DNA from: Rikenellaceae bacterium
GTDB lineage: Bacteria; Bacteroidota; Bacteroidia; Bacteroidales; Rikenellaceae
DNA length: 6,381 nucleotides
Assembly (NCBI GenBank): GCA_021203585.1
Contig: JAJQAW010000155.1
Span: forward strand, 1 to 6,381
Reading direction: 5' to 3'
A program made the translations under genes and the position numbers. Every line of letters starts with the position of its first letter. Position 1 is the stretch's first letter. Shown in pieces: positions 1 through 6,381 of this stretch. Under the pieces are notes generated by a model, which made no database searches, was not told where the DNA came from, and was given only the letters and a program-made list of their open reading frames with translations.

Positions 1-1265
1 CTTTGTACAACATCGTCGACCGAGTATTTATAGGCCAAGGGGTAGGGGCAATCGCCATTTCCGGTCTGGCGCTCACCTTTCCATTGATGAATATGGTTGC
101 GGCCGTCGGCACTCTGGTCGGTGTGGGCGCCTCCACCCGTATCTCGATCGTTTTGGGGATGAAAGACGTCAAATGGGCTCGGAACATACTCGGTATTTCC
201 TTCTTGCTGACTTTTCTCATGTCGGCGATCTTGATTACTCCCTCCATGATCTGGATGGAACCCATCTTGCGGTTGTTCGGAGGCAGCGATCAGACGATCC
301 CCTATGCAAAAGATTACCTGTATATTGTAATTCCGGGAAGTGTATTGACCAACCTTAGTTTTAGTTTCGGAGGTATGATGCGGGCCACCGGATTCCCCAA
401 AAAATCCATGTTGGTCAATATCATCGGGGTAGGTTTAAATCTTGTTCTGGATCCCATTTTTATTTTCGGATTCGGACTGGGCATTCAAGGCGCCGCCATA
501 GCTACGGTGATATCCATGCTGGTGAGTGCACTGTTCGTGATGCGGCATTTTTCCGATAAAAGAAACGATCTGCATTTCGAGCGCGAGGGTTTCCGACTCA
601 AAAAAAGGATTGTCCGCAACATCGTCTTCATCGGTCTGGCCCCTTTTCTGATGAATACGGCCGGCAGTCTGGTCAACATCATTTTAAACCGTCAATTGTA
701 CGATACGGGAGGGGATTTGGCCATCGGAGCCTTCGGAATAATCAACAGCTACGCAGCCTTTATCGTAATGATGGTAATGGGACTTTGTCAGGGTATGCAG
801 CCTATTGTGGGATATAACTACGGAGCGAATAAACTCAAGCGGATGAAAGACACCTTGATTCTTTCCCTAAAGATCGCAACGGCGATTATATGCTTCGGGT
901 TTTTATTGGGAGAGTTTCTTCCCGGCGGCTTGGTGAGTCTCTTCACTACGGACGAAGTGCTGAGACACATTACGGTGCCGGGTATGCGGATTATTTTTGC
1001 CGTGTATCCGTTGATCGGATTTCAGATCATCGTAGCACAATTTCACCAATCGATCGGTATGGCCAAAGAGGCGATATTTATGAGCTTATCGCGGCAGGTA
1101 TTGTTTCTGATGCCCCTTATTTATATTTTCGGACATTGTTGGGGATTAAGCGGAGTATGGTTCGCATTGCCGGTTTCGGATACGATCGCTGTGTTTACGG
1201 CGGCCTATTTCCTAAACCGGATTCGTAAGATTTTTTATCCGCGTCCGCGGATTCGAATGCAGTAA
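1..1265 (+). CDS. MATE-family multidrug efflux transporter, 5' end outside the window
   Basis: This is an inner-membrane antiporter of the MATE family, which exports drugs and other cationic or hydrophobic compounds using a H+ or Na+ gradient. About 420 residues are visible. The first visible codon (TTG, Leu) falls inside the conserved first transmembrane segment, in the family motif LYNIVDRVFIG, so roughly 25-30 N-terminal residues lie left of the window and the TTG is not a start. Other family signatures are GVGASTR (40-46), MRATGFP (126-132), LDPIFIFGFGLGIQGAAIAT (149-168) and QPIVGYNYGA (266-275). Many hydrophobic segments run to the C-terminus, and the tail is basic and ends in a normal stop. 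The spacing fits the usual 12-helix fold of about 445 residues. It looks most like the NorM/MepA-like branch. The substrate cannot be read from sequence. purT follows after 15 bp on the same strand with no terminator between, so the two are probably co-transcribed. Confidence 0.93.
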   Translation, partial: LYNIVDRVFIGQGVGAIAISGLALTFPLMNMVAAVGTLVGVGASTRISIVLGMKDVKWARNILGISFLLTFLMSAILITPSMIWMEPILRLFGGSDQTIPYAKDYLYIVIPGSVLTNLSFSFGGMMRATGFPKKSMLVNIIGVGLNLVLDPIFIFGFGLGIQGAAIATVISMLVSALFVMRHFSDKRNDLHFEREGFRLKKRIVRNIVFIGLAPFLMNTAGSLVNIILNRQLYDTGGDLAIGAFGIINSYAAFIVMMVMGLCQGMQPIVGYNYGANKLKRMKDTLILSLKIATAIICFGFLLGEFLPGGLVSLFTTDEVLRHITVPGMRIIFAVYPLIGFQIIVAQFHQSIGMAKEAIFMSLSRQVLFLMPLIYIFGHCWGLSGVWFALPVSDTIAVFTAAYFLNRIRKIFYPRPRIRMQ

Positions 1266-1280
1266 ATTTATAACAGCAAA

Positions 1281-2474
1281 ATGGTTGAGATAGGTACAGT
1301 CTGTTCATCGATTGGAAAAAAGGCCCTGCTCTGCGGTTCGGGAGAACTGGGTAAGGAAGTTGCCATTGAATTACAACGCTACGGCATTGAAGTGGTTGCG
1401 CTGGACCGTTATCCCAATGCTCCGGCCATGCAGGTTGTTCATCGCAGTTATACGCTCTCGATGTTGGACGGAGAGGCCTTACGGCAGATTATCGAAAAAG
1501 AGAAGCCGGATTATATCATTCCGGAAATTGAAGCCATAGCCACGGATGTGTTGGTGGAGATGGAAAACGAAGGGTACCGTGTGGTTCCCTCCGCCCGGGC
1601 CACCCAATTGACCATGAACCGGGAAGGTATTCGCCGGCTGGCGGCCGAGGAGTTGGGAATACCCACTTCAGCCTATCGTTTCGCCGATACGCGGGAAGAA
1701 TTCGATCGGGCGGTGATGGAAATCGGTTTCCCCTGTGTGGTCAAACCGGTCATGAGCTCTTCCGGACACGGACAAAGCCTCCTCCGAACGGAGGCGGATA
1801 TCGATCGGGCTTGGCATACCGCCCGGCTTGGTGGTCGGGCAGGGGTAGGAAGAGTCATCGTCGAAAGCTTCGTGGATTTCGATTATGAGATTACACTGCT
1901 CACGGTACGGCATTGCGGCGGTACCTCGTTTCTGGAACCCATCGGACACCATCAAATCGAGGGTGATTATCGGGAATCCTGGCAACCGCAGCCGATGTCC
2001 CGGCAAGCGGTACGGTCGGCACAGGAAATTGCCCGAAAAATTACCGATGCCTTGGGAGGGTGGGGACTTTTCGGTGTCGAACTCTTTGTAAAAGGGGACC
2101 GGGTAATTTTCAGCGAGGTATCTCCTCGACCGCACGATACCGGTATGGTGACCCTGATTTCTCAGGACCTCTCGGAATTCGTCTTGCACGTGCGGGCTAT
2201 TCTGGGCTTGCCCATACCCAATATCGCGTTTCACGGTCCTTCGGCTTCCCGCGCCATTGTGGTAACGGGAGATAGTAACCGGGTACAATTCGGTCATCTC
2301 GAGGCCGTACTGGCCGAACCCGATACCCAATTGCGTATTTTCGGTAAGCCCGAAGTTCAGGGCCATCGGCGAATGGGTGTTATTCTGGCCCGAGACCGGA
2401 GTGTGGAATTGGCGCTCGAAAAATCCGGACGGGCCCTGAACCGTCTGACTGTCTCGGTATTGCCTCCGGAATAA
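1281..2474 (+). CDS. purT: Formate-dependent phosphoribosylglycinamide formyltransferase (GAR transformylase 2)
   Basis: PurT is a cytoplasmic ATP-grasp ligase that makes formyl-GAR from GAR, formate and ATP, giving the third step of purine synthesis a folate-independent route. The 397 residues match the usual length (E. coli about 392). By recalled alignment the numbering agrees with the E. coli enzyme with no gap for about 300 residues, which supports the ATG at 1281. Visible elements are the N-terminal dinucleotide-like loop GSGELGKE (19-26), the GAR-contacting E22 and E82, the ATP-site residues R114, K155 and E203, the glycine-rich loop SSSGHGQ (159-165), the Mg2+ ligands E267 and E279 in GVELF and [11 protein letters not shown]286, and the C-terminal RIFGKP (352-357) with R363/R364. 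Position 163 is His where I recall Lys. There is no clear Shine-Dalgarno sequence, only an A-rich leader, as is common in Bacteroidota. It lies 15 bp behind the MATE gene and converges with the FAH gene. The related PurK was considered but lacks these GAR-site motifs. Confidence 0.97.
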   Translation: MVEIGTVCSSIGKKALLCGSGELGKEVAIELQRYGIEVVALDRYPNAPAMQVVHRSYTLSMLDGEALRQIIEKEKPDYIIPEIEAIATDVLVEMENEGYRVVPSARATQLTMNREGIRRLAAEELGIPTSAYRFADTREEFDRAVMEIGFPCVVKPVMSSSGHGQSLLRTEADIDRAWHTARLGGRAGVGRVIVESFVDFDYEITLLTVRHCGGTSFLEPIGHHQIEGDYRESWQPQPMSRQAVRSAQEIARKITDALGGWGLFGVELFVKGDRVIFSEVSPRPHDTGMVTLISQDLSEFVLHVRAILGLPIPNIAFHGPSASRAIVVTGDSNRVQFGHLEAVLAEPDTQLRIFGKPEVQGHRRMGVILARDRSVELALEKSGRALNRLTVSVLPPE

Positions 2475-2557
2475 GGGGTTCAAAGTATCGGAAAAATAAA
2501 TCGGCCCCTATTTGCACCGGTTTACCGAAAGAAATGTTTACCCGCGGACAACCCGGT

Positions 2558-3181
2558 TTATCGGATATCGAAATCCAACAACTTTCGTCCTTCCAGCCAA
2601 GCTTGCAAATGATCTCCCGGCTTCACCGGCCCCACTCCCACAGGAGTTCCCGTAAATAAAAGATCGCCGATTTTAAGGGTCATAAATCGGGAAACGTGGC
2701 TGATCAGTCGATCAACGCCGAAAATCATCAGCGAGGCATCTCCTTGTTGCCGAAGGTGACCGTTTAGCTGCATTTCGAATCGGAGTTGCTGTACATCCTT
2801 TCCCAGTTCCGATAGCGGAAGGAAAACGGGAGAGACGGCAGCCGAATGATCGAAGGCTTTGCAGACTTCCCAGGGAAGGCCTTGCTCCATACACCGGCGC
2901 TGAAGATCACGGGCGGTAAAATCGATCCCTAACCCCACTTCCGCATAACAGCGATGAGCGAATTTTTCGTCGATGCATTTTACCAACCGGTTGATTTTTA
3001 CAACTAATTCCGTTTCGTAGTGCACCTCCTGGCTGAAGTCCGGAACGTAAAACGGATCGTTATTGCGAAGCAAAGCGGTGTCGGGTTTGGTAAAAAACAG
3101 AGGTTCCGTAGGAATATTCCGGTTGCCGTCCAATTCCTCGATGTGTTCTACGTAATTACGGCCTATGCAGATAATTTTCAT
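2558..3181 (-). CDS. Fumarylacetoacetate hydrolase (FAH) superfamily protein, FAHD1-like
   Basis: This 207-residue protein has the compact single-domain FAH fold typical of FAHD1/YcgM-type enzymes (about 215-220 residues). The family cleaves or decarboxylates acylpyruvates, oxaloacetate or related 2-oxo acids in the cytoplasm using Mg2+ or Mn2+. Visible signatures are the N-terminal CIGRNYVEH (5-13), FFTKPDTAL (29-37), HYETEL (54-59) with candidate metal ligands E56 and E58, GIDFTARDLQ (85-94) with the third ligand D87, K108 in the KAFDHSAAVSP segment, and the closing FTGTPVGVG (176-184). All expected catalytic elements look present. The ATG at 3181 overlaps the lpxB stop by 4 bp as ATGA, so it is probably translated by coupling to lpxB, and the N-terminus aligns with the family there. 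Annotation pipelines often call such proteins 2-hydroxyhepta-2,4-diene-1,7-dioate isomerase, but no aromatic-degradation genes are nearby, so oxaloacetate decarboxylase or acylpyruvase is more likely. The substrate is inference only. Confidence 0.9.
   Translation of the reverse strand: MKIICIGRNYVEHIEELDGNRNIPTEPLFFTKPDTALLRNNDPFYVPDFSQEVHYETELVVKINRLVKCIDEKFAHRCYAEVGLGIDFTARDLQRRCMEQGLPWEVCKAFDHSAAVSPVFLPLSELGKDVQQLRFEMQLNGHLRQQGDASLMIFGVDRLISHVSRFMTLKIGDLLFTGTPVGVGPVKPGDHLQAWLEGRKLLDFDIR
3178..3181 (-). promoter_or_regulatory. ATGA stop-start overlap coupling lpxB to the FAH gene
   Basis: On the - strand the bases ATGA hold both the FAH start codon (3181-3179) and the lpxB TGA stop (3180-3178). 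Such 4-bp overlaps usually let a terminating ribosome restart on the next gene. The bases just upstream (AGAGAACCGGAA) are purine-rich but not a convincing Shine-Dalgarno sequence, which fits coupling rather than independent initiation. The overlap is seen directly; the coupling is inferred. Confidence 0.7.
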
Positions 3182-4314
3182 TTCCGGTTCTCTTTTAACA
3201 GTTCCACCATTTTGGCCCCGACACGCTCCGAGGCTCCCGGATCGCCGATCGCTTGCCGAAGTTCGGCGTAATCGGCCATCAATTTTTCATGTTTCGATCC
3301 GCCGGGCAGGACGGCTTTCAGCTCACGGACAGCGTTTTCCATGTTCATATCCTTTTGGATCAGTTCTTTGACTACCTCGCGGTCCATCACCAGATTGACC
3401 AGCGAGATGTATTTGACCTTGATAAAAGCCTTGGCCACTGTGTACGAAAACCAACTGTACCAAAAGCAGACGAATTCCGGTACGTTCAGCAAAGCCGTTT
3501 CCAGTGTAGCGGTTCCGGAGGTGACCACCGCCGCCTGTGAATGGGCGAGCAGTTCATAGGTTTTATCCTGCAGGAACCGCACCCCGCTCCCGGCGCTGTA
3601 TTTTTCGTAGACGCCTTTATCCAGCCACGATACCCCGGCCACAACGAATTGATACTCGGGGAAGTGCCCCGACAATTCGATCATAAACGGGAAATTGTAG
3701 TCAATCTCGTGCTTCCGGCTTCCGGCCAGCAGGGCGATGATCGGACGATCGTCCAGGCCGTTGTCCTGTTTAAACTGCCGGGCGGTGGTCAGCTGCTGTT
3801 TCCGCTCGGCGATGGAATCCATCAACGGATTGCCGCAATAGATGCCTTCGATGCCCCATTTGCGGAAATAGTCGATCTCGAAGGGGAATATAATGAACAG
3901 TTTGTCTACGTACTCCTTAATCTTTTTCACCCGTCCCTCTTTCCAGGCCCACACCTTCGGGGCGATATAGAAATAGGTGGGAATGCCGATGGCTTTGGCA
4001 AATTTGGCGATCTTCAGGTTAAAGCCCGCGTAATCGATCAGGATCACCACGTCCGGTTGAAACGCACGGATGTCTTTTTTGCATTCCGAAAGCTGGGAGA
4101 AAATGGTGCGCAAATTTTTAAAAACCTCCCAAAAACCCATAAACGAAGCTTCTTTATAATGCTTGCGCAGGTTCTCGTGTCCGCCGACCTCGGCCATCCG
4201 GTCTCCTCCCCAGAAGCGGAATTCGGCCTGCGGGTCTTCGGCAAGCAGTCCTTTCATCAGGTTGGAACCGTGCAGGTCGCCCGACGCTTCTCCGGCGATA
4301 AGGTAATATTTCAT
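3178..4314 (-). CDS. lpxB: Lipid-A-disaccharide synthase
   Basis: LpxB is a GT19 glycosyltransferase at the inner face of the inner membrane. It joins UDP-2,3-diacylglucosamine to lipid X, giving the tetra-acylated lipid A disaccharide. The 378 residues match the family (about 380). Signatures in order are the N-terminal GEASGD (8-13), FWGGDRM (34-40), the ILIDYAGFN block (91-99) carrying the conserved Asp94 (equivalent to IDAPDFN in E. coli), IAPKVWAWKEGRVKKI (117-132), the IIFPFE block (141-146), GNPLMD (161-166), LLAGSRKHEI (195-204) and the nucleotide-sugar block TSGTATLE (265-272). The C-terminus is charged and helical-looking, with no gap or frameshift. The start at 4314 is the only sensible one because MKYYLIAGEASGD is the usual family N-terminus. 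No Shine-Dalgarno sequence is seen. It lies downstream of an intrinsic terminator and so needs its own promoter. It is followed by the FAH gene with an ATGA overlap. surE, a frequent partner of lpxB in Bacteroidota, is not immediately upstream. Confidence 0.98.
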   Translation of the reverse strand: MKYYLIAGEASGDLHGSNLMKGLLAEDPQAEFRFWGGDRMAEVGGHENLRKHYKEASFMGFWEVFKNLRTIFSQLSECKKDIRAFQPDVVILIDYAGFNLKIAKFAKAIGIPTYFYIAPKVWAWKEGRVKKIKEYVDKLFIIFPFEIDYFRKWGIEGIYCGNPLMDSIAERKQQLTTARQFKQDNGLDDRPIIALLAGSRKHEIDYNFPFMIELSGHFPEYQFVVAGVSWLDKGVYEKYSAGSGVRFLQDKTYELLAHSQAAVVTSGTATLETALLNVPEFVCFWYSWFSYTVAKAFIKVKYISLVNLVMDREVVKELIQKDMNMENAVRELKAVLPGGSKHEKLMADYAELRQAIGDPGASERVGAKMVELLKENRK

Positions 4315-4333
4315 ACGTGTTGGTAATTTAGCC

Positions 4334-4341
4334 CGAAGATA
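4334..4341 (-). promoter_or_regulatory. Possible Bacteroidota-type -7 box for lpxB
   Basis: The - strand reads TATCTTCG here, one mismatch from the TAnnTTTG -7 element described for Bacteroides promoters, and ends 19 bp before the lpxB ATG. An lpxB promoter must lie in the 4315-4406 gap because a terminator precedes it. The matching upstream TTTG element is not evident: the expected place, about 4361-4364, reads GCTG on the - strand. This is therefore a weak call made mainly on position. Confidence 0.25.
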
Positions 4342-4406
4342 CCACGATTTTCTTTACCGGCAGCCCATGTTCCGTTTATTTTGTGCCTTCGGAGAACATC
4401 GGGCAT

Positions 4407-4442
4407 AAAAAAGCGCTGTGTTACTTGAGACACAGCGCTTTT
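4407..4442 (-). terminator. Rho-independent terminator of the LRR surface-protein gene
   Basis: A perfect 13-bp inverted repeat (4409-4421 with 4430-4442, core AAGCGCTGTGT) encloses an 8-base loop. Read on the - strand the stem runs into six consecutive T (4412-4407), giving the classic stem plus U-tract. It lies 80 bp past the stop of the surface-protein gene and upstream of lpxB, so it separates the two units. On the + strand the T run is only four bases, all inside the stem, so the - strand is the main direction. Confidence 0.88.
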
Positions 4443-4522
4443 AAAAGTCTTCTCACCAAAATTCATTCGGGTACGACCGCTGGTTTAACGCCTGATCGGT
4501 TGATTTCGGTTGCCGATAAGCT

Positions 4523-6381
4523 TTAAAAATCCATTTCCCGGATCGTATTGAAAAATGGGCTCCAGGAAGAATAGTCGCTGCCCCTGGGATACCGCAACTC
4601 CCTTTGCGCGATATAATTACTGTCGAAAGAATTGCTGCTGATGGTCGGAGGCACCACCGCTTCGCTAACGACAACCGTCAAATTTTTACAGAGAGAAAAG
4701 GCGTGGGGGCCGATGTATTCCAGCGAAGCGGGAAAATGGGGTTGCTCGAAAGCCGTGCTTTCGAATGCCCGTTGGCCGATCGATTGGAGGTTATCCGGAA
4801 ACGTAACGCCCTGGAGTCTTTCACATCCCCAAAAGGCCCAATCGGGAATCGCTTCCAGAGACGGAATATTTACCGTTAACAAATCGGTACAGCTGAACGC
4901 ACTTGTTCCCAGGGTAAGAAGTCCTGCGGGCAGGGTCAGTAAATTGCCGTTGAGTTCATGACCGGTCAAACGCGTGCAATAGTAGAACGCGCTTTCACCG
5001 ATATGGGTGATCTCATCGTGAAAGTCGACAAAACGGAGCGAAATACAGTGGAGGAACGTATTTTTCTCGATACGGGTAACCCCTTTCGGTATCTTGATTT
5101 GTCGGAGCGAACGGCATTCCAGGAAAGCGCTCTGGCCGATAGCCGTTATGCCGTCGTGTAAATTGATGCGTTCCAGGTTTTCACATTTTTCGAATGTATA
5201 GTCCGGAATTTCGGTGACGGATGCGGGAAGGGTGACCGAAGAGATTCCGCATCCGTAAAATGTACTGGGCGACAGGGCTTGGATTCCTTCGTGCAAAATA
5301 ACTGCTTCCAGCCTGTCGCAATCTTCAAACAGCCATCTTCCCAGAGTTTCCACACTCCCCGGTATTTCTATCGACGTGAGTGAGTTACAACCATAAAATG
5401 CGGAGTTGCCAATGGTTTTCAGCCCGTCGTTTAATTTTACCTCCCGAAGATTCAGGCAATACCGGAAGGCCCACTGTTCGATGGTTTCTACGTTCTCCGT
5501 ATCCACATACTCCAGGTTTAAGCACTGATTAAACGCGTAAACGCCGATCTCCCGCAAGGTGGACGGCAAATAGACTCTTCTTAAAGTCCTTTGCGGATTG
5601 CCTAAATTCAGGGCGTAGTCCGGCAGCCGGACTAGATCGGTCATCGAGAGGTCCAGCACCTCGATCTGGGTTAGATCCAGTACGATATGGTAAAAATCGT
5701 CGAGGTTGATGCTGCCTGTTACGACAAGCGTTTTTACGGACGGATCGACGGTTCTGTTGAGCTGGCCGGCGGTGTTTTCGACAATCGTTCCGTCGAAGTA
5801 TTTAACGGCCCGTGATACGGAATGATCCTTACCGTTTTTATCGGTTAAGGTAACGGTAAGTAAAGCGGTTTCCGACAGTTTGTTATGGTCCGGAGGAATA
5901 ACGGTCACTTTGGCGCTCCCCGGATCGAGTGTGCCGGAGGTGAAGGTGGGTTCGGTCAGCCGGACGTTCCACTTTCCGGTATCGTTCGCCGCACGGGTAC
6001 GTATGTCCGAAGAGGTTCCGCCGCTTCCGGTAATGGTTGCCGAAAGGGTGGTGAAATCACTCTCTTGCAAGCCGGCCGGTAAGATCAACGTCAGTTCGTT
6101 GTTCGTGGCCGAACCGTAAAATGTTTCATAGCTTTGGAAGGCGATGAGCGATTGCACTTTCGGAACCGTGATCTGCTGTCCGTCAGCTAGTGTGAAGACC
6201 ACATAGTCGGGGTGGGAATGATCCACTCCGTCAGCGGCGAAAATCGAATCGCCCGTGTCTCCTTTATCTCCCTGATCCCCTTTCTCTCCTTTCTCTCCTT
6301 TGTCTCCTTTCTCTCCTTTCTCTCCTTTCTCTCCGGTAGCCGGTATGCCCGTATCCGTCCACGTCCGGCCATTATCCGTGG
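4523..6381 (-). CDS. BspA-type leucine-rich-repeat surface protein with collagen-like Gly-X-Y region, N-terminus outside the window
   Basis: The frame is open from the stop at 4523 to the window's right edge, giving 618 visible residues; the true start, and any signal peptide or lipobox, lie beyond 6381. The GTG at 6226 and the frame after it are internal. Order of parts, counting from the edge: a short WTDTGIPATG linker (about 8-17) as seen in Bacteroides DUF4988-type proteins; ten Gly-X-Y triplets (about 16-45); a segment with FTLADGQQITVPK (about 62-74); a beta-rich, probably Ig-like stretch to about 196; then about 14 LRR_5 units of roughly 23 residues (about 249-571), with consensus like LxxIGxxAFxxCxxLxxIxLP. 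The ending (VVPPTISSNSFDS, then a YPRGS/W block) is the usual closing unit of such proteins. The role is probably cell-surface adhesion or host or matrix binding, as for BspA of Tannerella; this is inferred from the family. It is an independent unit with its own terminator. Confidence 0.88.
   Translation of the reverse strand, partial: TDNGRTWTDTGIPATGEKGEKGEKGDKGEKGEKGDQGDKGDTGDSIFAADGVDHSHPDYVVFTLADGQQITVPKVQSLIAFQSYETFYGSATNNELTLILPAGLQESDFTTLSATITGSGGTSSDIRTRAANDTGKWNVRLTEPTFTSGTLDPGSAKVTVIPPDHNKLSETALLTVTLTDKNGKDHSVSRAVKYFDGTIVENTAGQLNRTVDPSVKTLVVTGSINLDDFYHIVLDLTQIEVLDLSMTDLVRLPDYALNLGNPQRTLRRVYLPSTLREIGVYAFNQCLNLEYVDTENVETIEQWAFRYCLNLREVKLNDGLKTIGNSAFYGCNSLTSIEIPGSVETLGRWLFEDCDRLEAVILHEGIQALSPSTFYGCGISSVTLPASVTEIPDYTFEKCENLERINLHDGITAIGQSAFLECRSLRQIKIPKGVTRIEKNTFLHCISLRFVDFHDEITHIGESAFYYCTRLTGHELNGNLLTLPAGLLTLGTSAFSCTDLLTVNIPSLEAIPDWAFWGCERLQGVTFPDNLQSIGQRAFESTAFEQPHFPASLEYIGPHAFSLCKNLTVVVSEAVVPPTISSNSFDSNYIAQRELRYPRGSDYSSWSPFFNTIREMDF
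4667..5635 (-). repeat. Tandem LRR_5 (BspA-type) protein repeats, about 14 units
   Basis: These are protein-level repeats of about 22-23 residues in the surface protein. Units such as LKTIGNSAFYGCNSLTSIEI and ITAIGQSAFLECRSLRQIKI show the pattern. Most carry a Cys at the same place after AFxx or an equivalent such as TFxx. One unit has about seven extra residues (around 4930-4960, RLTGHELNGNLLTLPAG). The penultimate unit (around 4730-4800) lacks the Cys. The DNA copies have diverged, so this is not a recent DNA-level duplication. Confidence 0.85.
6245..6334 (-). repeat. 9-bp tandem repeat encoding ten collagen-like Gly-X-Y triplets
   Basis: On the coding strand GGAGAGAAA occurs as five perfect copies plus one single-base variant (GGAGACAAA, the fourth) in 6281-6334, followed by four degenerate units. 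Translated, the run is GEK, GEK, GEK, GDK, GEK, GEK, GDQ, GDK, GDT, GDS. The tract alternates acidic and Lys residues at the X and Y positions. Because the unit is 9 bp, gain or loss of copies keeps the reading frame. Confidence 0.93.

Noticed and set aside
890..1228. Second-frame open reading of 112 codons inside the MATE gene
   Set aside because: It is same-strand overlap within a clearly coding, membrane-segment-rich region, with no start signal or recognisable product.
1668..2483. Open frame of 271 codons on the - strand opposite purT
   Set aside because: It is antisense to unmistakable purT coding sequence, and the product is low in recognisable motifs and compositionally odd.
2475..2557. 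A bidirectional terminator between the convergent purT and FAH genes
   Set aside because: I found no stem with a T-tract on either strand. There are only short GTTTAYC-like direct repeats (2520, 2536 and 2557 regions) that could be chance.
3541..4326. Open frame of 261 codons on the + strand opposite lpxB
   Set aside because: It lies wholly antisense to a gene with all LpxB motifs, its translation shows no family signature, and it is best explained as a codon-bias shadow.
4443..4522. A small gene or RNA between the surface-protein stop and the terminator
   Set aside because: The 80 bases show no convincing start, motif or stable fold apart from the terminator itself, and look like an ordinary 3' untranslated region.
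4523..6226. GTG at 6226 as the start of the surface protein
   Set aside because: The frame stays open upstream through the Gly-X-Y tract and a recognisable linker to the edge of the window, so the start lies outside.
6187..6372. Small - strand frame encoding an Arg-Lys-Glu repeat peptide
   Set aside because: It is the out-of-frame reading of the 9-bp repeat. The Gly-X-Y frame continues into the LRR protein and to the window edge, so that frame is the real one.

Overview
The window looks like an ordinary chromosomal segment of a Gram-negative bacterium of the phylum Bacteroidota, most likely the order Bacteroidales. Three things point there: a C-terminally complete BspA-type leucine-rich-repeat surface protein with a collagen-like Gly-X-Y stretch, a Bacteroidota-style LpxB, and starts without clear Shine-Dalgarno sequences. 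Base composition looks moderate by eye. I cannot name a genus. I saw no tRNA, rRNA, CRISPR array, insertion sequence, integrase or phage gene.

Layout. On the + strand, a MATE-family multidrug efflux transporter (1-1265, its start lies left of the window) is followed after 15 bp by a complete purT (1281-2474), the formate-dependent GAR transformylase of purine synthesis. After an 83-bp convergent gap, everything else is on the - strand. Read in the direction of transcription, these are: a large surface-type protein (6381-4523, its start lies right of the window) with a Gly-X-Y tract, an Ig-like region and about 14 LRR_5 repeats; a strong intrinsic terminator (4442-4407); lpxB for lipid A disaccharide synthesis (4314-3178); and a FAH-superfamily hydrolase or decarboxylase (3181-2558) whose start overlaps the lpxB stop as ATGA.

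How the genes relate. The MATE and purT genes are probably co-transcribed but have no obvious shared function. lpxB and the FAH gene are probably translationally coupled, which links lipid A synthesis to a small-molecule hydrolase of unknown physiological substrate. The surface protein is a separate transcription unit ended by its own terminator.

I do not see a clearly new biological system. The points most worth a second look are the near-perfect 9-bp tandem repeat encoding the charged Gly-X-Y stretch, the histidine in place of the expected lysine in the PurT ATP-binding loop together with this PurT's close resemblance to the enterobacterial form, and the lpxB-FAH coupling.
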